From: JACVRW01 sp040509755
GTDB taxonomy: Bacteria > Actinomycetota > Thermoleophilia > Solirubrobacterales > Thermoleophilaceae
Length of the DNA stretch: 64,000 bases
Assembly (NCBI GenBank): GCA_040509755.1
Contig: JBEVKF010000098.1
Coordinates: forward strand, 1-64,000
Reading direction: 5' to 3'
Part shown: in pieces, positions 59,090 to 64,000 of the stretch
Numbering within the stretch: the stretch's first letter is position 1
How the letters are laid out: every line of letters begins with the position of its first letter
Program-made: the position numbers and the translations under genes
The notes under the pieces: generated by a model
Told to the model about the DNA's origin: nothing
The model's database searches: none
What the model saw: the letters and a program-made list of their open reading frames with translations, nothing else

Positions 59090-60175
59090 TTGGCCTCCGC
59101 CGCCGACACCCTTCGCCGCACGCCCCTGTTCGAGCGTCACCAGCGGGCGGGCGCGAAGCTCGTTCCGTTCGCCGGCTGGGAGATGCCAGTGCAGTACGAG
59201 GGCATCCGCCCGGAGCACGTCGCCGTCCGCACCGGCGCCGGGATGTTCGACGTCTCGCACATGGGCGAGATCGAGACCGAGGGTCCGCAGGCGCAGGAGT
59301 TCCTTCAACACATCCTCTCCAACGACCTCACCAAGCTCGCCGAGCGCGGGGCCCAGTACTCGGTGCTCTGTCGCGAGGACGGCGGCGTGCTCGACGACCT
59401 GTTCACCTACCGCCTCGACGGCGGGCGCTTCCTCACGGTCACGAACGCCTCAAACCACGAGAAGGACCTGGCCTGGTTTCGCCGCCAGGCCGAGGGTTTC
59501 GACGTCGAGGTGAGAGACGCCCACGCCGCCTGGGCGATGCTCGCGGTGCAAGGTCCGGGCGCCCGTGCGGCGCTGGAGAGCATCGCCGGCGGCGAGCTGC
59601 CGAAGCGCATGCGCACCGCGGAGCTTGCGGTGGCGGGCGTCGAGGCGCTCGTGTGCGGCACGGGCTACACCGGCGAGGACGGCTGCGAGCTGATGATCGC
59701 GCCCGAGGGCGCCGCCGCGGTCTGGGACGCGCTGCTGGCCGCGGGGGTCAGCCCGACCGGGCTCGGCGCGCGCGACACACTGCGCCTGGAGGTCTGCTTC
59801 CACCTCTATGGCAACGACCTGTCCGAGGATCGCAACCCGATCGAGGCCGGCCTGGGCTGGTGCTGCAAGCTCGACACCGACTTCGTCGGCGCCGAGGCGC
59901 TGCGCCGAGTCGAGCCCGATCAGACGCTGGTCCCGTTCGCCTTCACCGGCCCCGGCATCCCCCGCCAGGACAACCCCGTCAACGCGCCGCACGGCGACGG
60001 CGTCGTCACCAGCGGCAGCCTGTCGCCGTGTCTTGAGATCGGGATCGGCATGGCCTACGTTCCGGTGGCCGACGCCCAGCCGGGCACCGCGATCGAGATC
60101 GACGTGCGCGGCAAGCTGCGCTCCGCCGAGGTGCGTGAGCGGCCGCTCTATCAACGAGAGGAGTCCAGTGGCTGA
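59090..60175 (+). CDS. gcvT: Glycine cleavage system T protein (aminomethyltransferase)
   Basis: Transfers the methylene group from aminomethyl-lipoyl-GcvH to tetrahydrofolate and releases ammonia; 361 aa. RTPLFERHQRAGAKLVPFAGWEMPVQY and GMFDVSHMGE open the folate-binding domain. CGTGYTGEDGCELM, GLGARDTLRLEVCFHLYGNDL and a C-terminal beta-barrel domain (about 275-355, GIGMAYVP) complete the protein. The TTG start at 59090 gives the family N-terminus. It overlaps gcvH by 8 bases. Confidence 0.93.
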   Translation: MASAADTLRRTPLFERHQRAGAKLVPFAGWEMPVQYEGIRPEHVAVRTGAGMFDVSHMGEIETEGPQAQEFLQHILSNDLTKLAERGAQYSVLCREDGGVLDDLFTYRLDGGRFLTVTNASNHEKDLAWFRRQAEGFDVEVRDAHAAWAMLAVQGPGARAALESIAGGELPKRMRTAELAVAGVEALVCGTGYTGEDGCELMIAPEGAAAVWDALLAAGVSPTGLGARDTLRLEVCFHLYGNDLSEDRNPIEAGLGWCCKLDTDFVGAEALRRVEPDQTLVPFAFTGPGIPRQDNPVNAPHGDGVVTSGSLSPCLEIGIGMAYVPVADAQPGTAIEIDVRGKLRSAEVRERPLYQREESSG

Positions 60176-60554
60176 AGCCAGCTACCCCGACGACCTGAAG
60201 TACCACAAGGACCACGACTGGGCGCGCATCGAGGGCGATCGGGCGACGTTCGGGATCACCTGGTACGCGCAGGACGCCCTCGGGGAGGTGGTCTTCTTCG
60301 ACCCGCCGGAGATCGGGCACCAGGTCTCGAGGGACCAGTCATACGCGGAGGTCGAGTCGGTCAAGGCGGTCTCCGACGTGTTCGCTCCGGTCTCGGGAGA
60401 GATCGTGGAGGTGAACGAGGGGCTCGCCGATTCGCCGGAGAAGATCAACGAGGACCCTTACGGCGACGGCTGGATGGTCAAGGTGCGCCTCTCGGATCCG
60501 GCAGAGGTCGACCAGCTGCTCGACGTCGACGCCTACAAGGAGCTGCTTGAGTAA
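60168..60554 (+). CDS. gcvH: Glycine cleavage system H protein
   Basis: Lipoyl-carrying shuttle protein of 128 aa. It begins YPDDLKYHKDHDWARIEGDRATFG, the usual H-protein opening. The lipoylated lysine is Lys66 in VESVKAVSDVFAPVSGEIVEVN. INEDPYGDGWMVKVRL follows. The GTG start at 60168 is preceded by GAGAGGAG and lies inside the end of gcvT. No lipA or lipB is in the window. Confidence 0.95.
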   Translation: MAEASYPDDLKYHKDHDWARIEGDRATFGITWYAQDALGEVVFFDPPEIGHQVSRDQSYAEVESVKAVSDVFAPVSGEIVEVNEGLADSPEKINEDPYGDGWMVKVRLSDPAEVDQLLDVDAYKELLE

Positions 60555-60564
60555 GGCTGCCGGC

Positions 60565-60594
60565 TTGAGGCTCGGCCGGGCGGGTAGCTAACGT
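60565..60594 (+). promoter_or_regulatory. Possible internal promoter before gcvPA
   Basis: TTGAGG (60565-60570) and TAACGT (60589-60594), 18 bases apart, lie in the 54-bp gap between gcvH and gcvPA. It may add transcription of the P-protein genes. Weak evidence. Confidence 0.25.
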
Positions 60595-60608
60595 CGTACT
60601 ACCTCAAA

Positions 60609-61955
60609 ATGAGCCGCTACACCGCCGTCACAGACGAGGACCTCCGGGCGATGCTCGACGCGATCGGCGCCGAATCGCTCGAGGACCTGTTCGCGGACAT
60701 TCCGCAGTCGGTTCGCCTGGGGCGCGAGCTCGAGCTCCCCGCCGGACTCTCGGAGCTGGAGGTCAACGACCACCTCACCGCGCTTGCCGCCCGAAACCGC
60801 CACTGCGACGCCGAGACGAGCTTTCTCGGCGCCGGCATGTACGACCATTACGTACCCGCGCTGATCGACAATCTGCTGTCGCGCTCGGAGTTCCTGACCC
60901 CCTACACGCCCTACCAGCCCGAGATCTCGCAGGGCGGCCTTCAGGTGATGTTCGAGTTCCAGACGGCGATCTCCGAGCTGACCGGCCTGCCGGTGTCGAA
61001 CGCCTCGGTCTACGAGGGCCCGAGCGCCGTGGCCGCCGCCGGATACCTCGCGAAGCTCGAGACGCGCCGCACCAAGCTCGTGGCCAGCCGCGGGCTGCAC
61101 CCGCACTCGCGCGCGGCGCTGCGTACCCACGCCGCCGGGTACGGGATGACGGTCGAGGAGATTCCCCTGAACAGCGACGGCGCCACCGACCTCGAGGCTC
61201 TCTCGGCCGCGCTCGACGACGACACCGCGGCGGTGTTCTGCCAGCAGCCGAACTTCCTGGGCACGGTCGAGGAGCTCGGTGAGCTCGCCGAGGCGGCGAA
61301 GGCGACCGGCGCGCTCGCCGTGTGCGCCGCCGACCCGCTGGCGCTTGGCATCCTCAAGCCGCCCGGCGAGCAGGGCATCGACATTTGTGTCGGCGAGGGC
61401 CAGACGCTCGGCAACCGGCTCGACTTCGGCGGTCCCAGCTTCGGCTTCTTCGCGGCTGCCGAGCGCTTCCTGCGCAAGATGCCGGGCCGGATTGCGGGCG
61501 AGACGCGCGACACCGACGGTAGGCGCGGCTTCGTGCTCACCCTGCAGACGCGCGAGCAGCACATCCGCCGCGAGAAGGCGACGCACAACATCTGCACAGC
61601 GCAGGCGCTCAACGCGCTGGCGGGGGTGGTCTACCTGTCCTGGCTGGGCCGGCGCGGCCTGGTCGAGCTTGCCGAGCTGATGCTGCGCCGCACTCACTAC
61701 GCGCGCGAGCAACTCGGGCTGGAGGCAATCAACCCCGGGCCCGTCGTGCGCGAGTTCGCGGTGCGCGTGCCAGACATCGACGGCCTGTTCGAGCGCGCGC
61801 GCTCCGAGGCGATCAATCCGGGCTACCGGCTCGGTCGCGACTATCCCGAGTACGAGAACGGCCTGCTCGTGGCGATCACCGAGCGGCGCACCAAGCGGGA
61901 TATCGACCGCCTCACGGCGATCGTCGCCTCGCCCCGCGAGGGGGTGGCCGCGTGA
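60609..61955 (+). CDS. gcvPA: Glycine dehydrogenase (decarboxylating) subunit 1
   Basis: N-terminal half of a split P-protein, 448 aa. It decarboxylates glycine with the PLP-bearing partner GcvPB and loads the aminomethyl group on GcvH. Family segments are FLGAGMYDHYVPALIDNLLSRSEFLTPYTPYQPEISQGGLQ, EFQTAISELTGLPVSNASVYEG, GEGQTLGNRLDFGGPSFGFF and RMPGR-like KMPGRIAGETRD. The split form is common in Gram-positives and archaea. ATG 60609; the stop overlaps gcvPB (GTGA). Confidence 0.94.
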   Translation: MSRYTAVTDEDLRAMLDAIGAESLEDLFADIPQSVRLGRELELPAGLSELEVNDHLTALAARNRHCDAETSFLGAGMYDHYVPALIDNLLSRSEFLTPYTPYQPEISQGGLQVMFEFQTAISELTGLPVSNASVYEGPSAVAAAGYLAKLETRRTKLVASRGLHPHSRAALRTHAAGYGMTVEEIPLNSDGATDLEALSAALDDDTAAVFCQQPNFLGTVEELGELAEAAKATGALAVCAADPLALGILKPPGEQGIDICVGEGQTLGNRLDFGGPSFGFFAAAERFLRKMPGRIAGETRDTDGRRGFVLTLQTREQHIRREKATHNICTAQALNALAGVVYLSWLGRRGLVELAELMLRRTHYAREQLGLEAINPGPVVREFAVRVPDIDGLFERARSEAINPGYRLGRDYPEYENGLLVAITERRTKRDIDRLTAIVASPREGVAA

Positions 61956-63523
61956 GCCTCGACCCGCGCGTGACCGCCGACACGCTGACCGTCTTCGAGC
62001 GCTCGCGCGAAGGCAGGCGTGCGTTCTGCGCCCCTCAGACCGACGTGCCCGAGGTGCCCGTCGCAGAGCTGCTGCCGGCGTCTCAGATCCGCGAGCAGCC
62101 CGCTGCGCTTCCGGAGATCTCAGAACCCGAGCTCGTGCGCCACTACGTCACCCTCTCGTCCAAGAACTTTCACCTCGACGAGGGCTTCTACCCCCTCGGC
62201 TCGTGCACGATGAAGCACAACCCCAAGCTGCACGAGCGGGTGGCAGCGCTCCCGGGACACGCGCGCCTGCACCCGCTGCAGGATCCCGAGTACGCCCAGG
62301 GCGCGCTCGAGCTGATGTGGCGCCTGCAGGGCGCGCTGGGCGAGGTCGCGGGGCTGCCGCACGTCTCGCTGCAGCCGAGCGCCGGCTCGCACGGCGAGCT
62401 GGCCGGCCTGCTGCTCACGCGCGCCTACCACGAGGATCACGGCGAGCAGCGCTCCAAGGTGCTCACGCCCGACACCGCTCACGGCACCAACCCCGCAACC
62501 GTGACGATGGCCGGCTACGAGGTGGTCAAGGTCGGCACCGCCGAGGACGGCGGCGTGGACCTGGACGACCTGCGCGAGAAGGCGACCGACGACGTCGCGT
62601 GCCTGATGCTCACCAACCCCAACACGCTCGGGCTCTTCGACACCAACATCGAGGAGATCGAGCGGATCGTGCACGGGGTCGGGGCCACGCTCTACTACGA
62701 CGGCGCCAACCTGAACGCGGTCATGGGGATCGCGCGCCCCGGCGACATGGGCTTCGACATCGTGCACTTCAACCTGCACAAGACGTTCACCCAGCCCCAC
62801 GGCGGCGGCGGCCCGGGAGCGGGCCCGATCGCCGTGGCCGAGCGCATCGAGCCCTTCCTGCCCACGCCCCAGGTGGTCCGCCGGGCGGGCGCGAACGGCT
62901 TGGACCCGGTCTTCGACCTCGACCACGACCGGCCCAAGTCGATCGGCAAGCTGCGCGGCTTCCAGGGCAACTTCGGCGTGTTCGTGCGCTCCTACGCCTA
63001 CATCTGCTCGCTCGGCGCGGACGGGCTGAAGGAGGCGTCGCAGATCGCCGTCCTGAACGCCAACTACCTCAAGGCCCGCCTCGCCGAGGAGGGGCTCGCC
63101 GAGTACCTGCCGATCGCCTTCGACCGGACCTGCATGCACGAGTTCGTGGTGTCAGCACGCGGCGCGAAGGAGAAGCTCGAGATCAAGACGCTCGACATCG
63201 CCAAGCGCATGCTCGACCACGGGGTCCACCCGCCGACCGTCTACTTCCCGCTGCTGGTGGAGGAGGCGCTCATGATCGAGCCCACCGAGACGGAGACCAA
63301 GGAGCGCCTCGACCACTTCGCCGACGTCCTGCGGGCGATCCTCGAAGAGGCGGCCGAGGACCCGGGGATAGCTCGCAACGCCCCTTACACCACGCCGGTC
63401 CGCCGCCTCGACGAGGCAGGCGCGGCCAAGCGCCCGGTGGTCCGCTGGCGTCCGGACGCAGAGAATCCCGGCGACCCGGAGCGCGCCGGCGATGCCGCGG
63501 CCGGCGGCACCGGAGCGATGTAG
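61952..63523 (+). CDS. gcvPB: Glycine dehydrogenase (decarboxylating) subunit 2
   Basis: PLP-binding half of the split P-protein, 523 aa. The Schiff-base lysine is Lys277 in FNLHKTFTQPHGGGGPGAGP. Other marks are GSCTMKHNPKLHE, AGSHGELAGLLL, DTAHGTNPATVTMAGYEVV and DGANLNAVMG. The C-terminal 40 residues beyond the fold (about 485-523) are a loose Ala/Asp-rich tail. The GTG start at 61952 overlaps gcvPA. Confidence 0.95.
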   Translation: MSLDPRVTADTLTVFERSREGRRAFCAPQTDVPEVPVAELLPASQIREQPAALPEISEPELVRHYVTLSSKNFHLDEGFYPLGSCTMKHNPKLHERVAALPGHARLHPLQDPEYAQGALELMWRLQGALGEVAGLPHVSLQPSAGSHGELAGLLLTRAYHEDHGEQRSKVLTPDTAHGTNPATVTMAGYEVVKVGTAEDGGVDLDDLREKATDDVACLMLTNPNTLGLFDTNIEEIERIVHGVGATLYYDGANLNAVMGIARPGDMGFDIVHFNLHKTFTQPHGGGGPGAGPIAVAERIEPFLPTPQVVRRAGANGLDPVFDLDHDRPKSIGKLRGFQGNFGVFVRSYAYICSLGADGLKEASQIAVLNANYLKARLAEEGLAEYLPIAFDRTCMHEFVVSARGAKEKLEIKTLDIAKRMLDHGVHPPTVYFPLLVEEALMIEPTETETKERLDHFADVLRAILEEAAEDPGIARNAPYTTPVRRLDEAGAAKRPVVRWRPDAENPGDPERAGDAAAGGTGAM

Positions 63524-64000
63524 ATGGCCACCGTGCCGCCCGGCACCGCCGATGTGGATGTGGGCATCACTGAGGCCGAGCTCGGCCTCGCCGCACGCAA
63601 CCACGCGCTCCCGCTCGAGGCGCTGCGGCACGACATCACGCCCGCCGGCCTGCACTACCTGCTGATCCACTACGACATCCCGGACGTCGACCCGGACGCG
63701 TTTCGGCTCGAGCTCGACGGCGCCGTGGAGCGTCCGCTCAGGCTCTCGCTCGACGACCTGCGTGCCCGCGAGCGCGTATCTCAGCCAATGACCTTCGAGT
63801 GCGCGGGCAACGGCCGCGCACTGCTCTCCCCACGCCCGGTCTCCCAGCCCTGGCTGACGGGGGCCGTGGGCACGGCCGAGTGGGCGGGCACGCCGCTGGC
63901 GCCGCTGCTCGACGAGGCCGGCGTACGGGCGGACACGGTCGAGCTCCTGTTCGGCGGCCTCGACCGGGGGTTGGAGGACGGCGTCGAGGGGCCATACGAG
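63524..64000 (+). CDS. Sulfite oxidase family molybdopterin enzyme (partial, cut by window end)
   Basis: The first 159 codons of a gene that runs off the window; ATG 63524 begins directly after the gcvPB stop. LEALRHDITPAGLHYLLIHYDIPDVDPDAFRLELDGAVERPLRLSLDDL is the start of the oxidoreductase molybdopterin domain. TFECAGNGR carries the cysteine that ligates molybdenum in this family. There is no signal peptide or heme domain in the visible part. It may oxidise sulfite or another small substrate; the C-terminal dimerisation domain is outside the window. Confidence 0.8.
   Translation, partial: MATVPPGTADVDVGITEAELGLAARNHALPLEALRHDITPAGLHYLLIHYDIPDVDPDAFRLELDGAVERPLRLSLDDLRARERVSQPMTFECAGNGRALLSPRPVSQPWLTGAVGTAEWAGTPLAPLLDEAGVRADTVELLFGGLDRGLEDGVEGPYE

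Overview
The window reads as chromosomal DNA of a very GC-rich actinobacterium. The closest fit is the class Thermoleophilia (Solirubrobacterales-like); this is inference from gene content, not a database match. Supporting signs are frequent GTG/TTG starts, 4-base stop/start overlaps, a division and cell wall (dcw) cluster without ftsA, a c-di-AMP riboswitch in front of an Rpf gene, two Ku genes, and a Rho-like paralogue. I see no tRNA, rRNA, prophage, insertion sequence or CRISPR array.

Layout. 19-5345: an ECF-type vitamin importer operon (DUF4430 lipoprotein, EcfT, fused double EcfA, and an S-component fused to a squalene-cyclase-like toroid). 5409-11943: housekeeping genes, including an SDR, nitroreductase, GlpD, FolP, a metallophosphoesterase and an SRPBCC protein. 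12025-14032: the two enzymes of cyclic 2,3-diphosphoglycerate synthesis, followed by a Rho-like protein with a broken Walker A (14083-15393). 16084-18097: a compact two-component pair joined to a CpaB-like protein. 18105-34434: RpiA, OsmC, Lon, an SSI-like lipoprotein, an Rpf controlled by a c-di-AMP riboswitch, MFS, peptidases, VOC proteins, a methyltransferase, M3 peptidase, two Ku proteins, GST, cupin and GFA proteins. 34592-37529: the Tad/Flp motor core CpaF-TadB-TadC.

37761-56795 is the dcw cluster: MraZ operator, mraZ, rsmH, ftsL, ftsI, murE, murF, mraY, murD, ftsW, murG, murC, murB, ftsQ, ftsZ. ftsA and ddl are absent. Minus-strand genes interrupt it twice: a MshEN/coiled-coil protein with a degenerate GAF-GGDEF protein (41769-44434), and a SnoaL-like gene (51838-52212). 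ftsZ has its own strong promoter. After ftsZ come an M20 peptidase, a DDAH-like enzyme, the complete glycine cleavage set gcvT-gcvH-gcvPA-gcvPB, and the start of a sulfite-oxidase-family gene cut by the window end.

The most interesting points are the transcobalamin-like ECF operon with its S-component/toroid fusion, the bacterial cDPG operon, the ATP-site-dead Rho paralogue, the degenerate GGDEF plus MshEN pair inside the dcw cluster, and a related pair of 41-bp palindromes that both lie between convergent genes.
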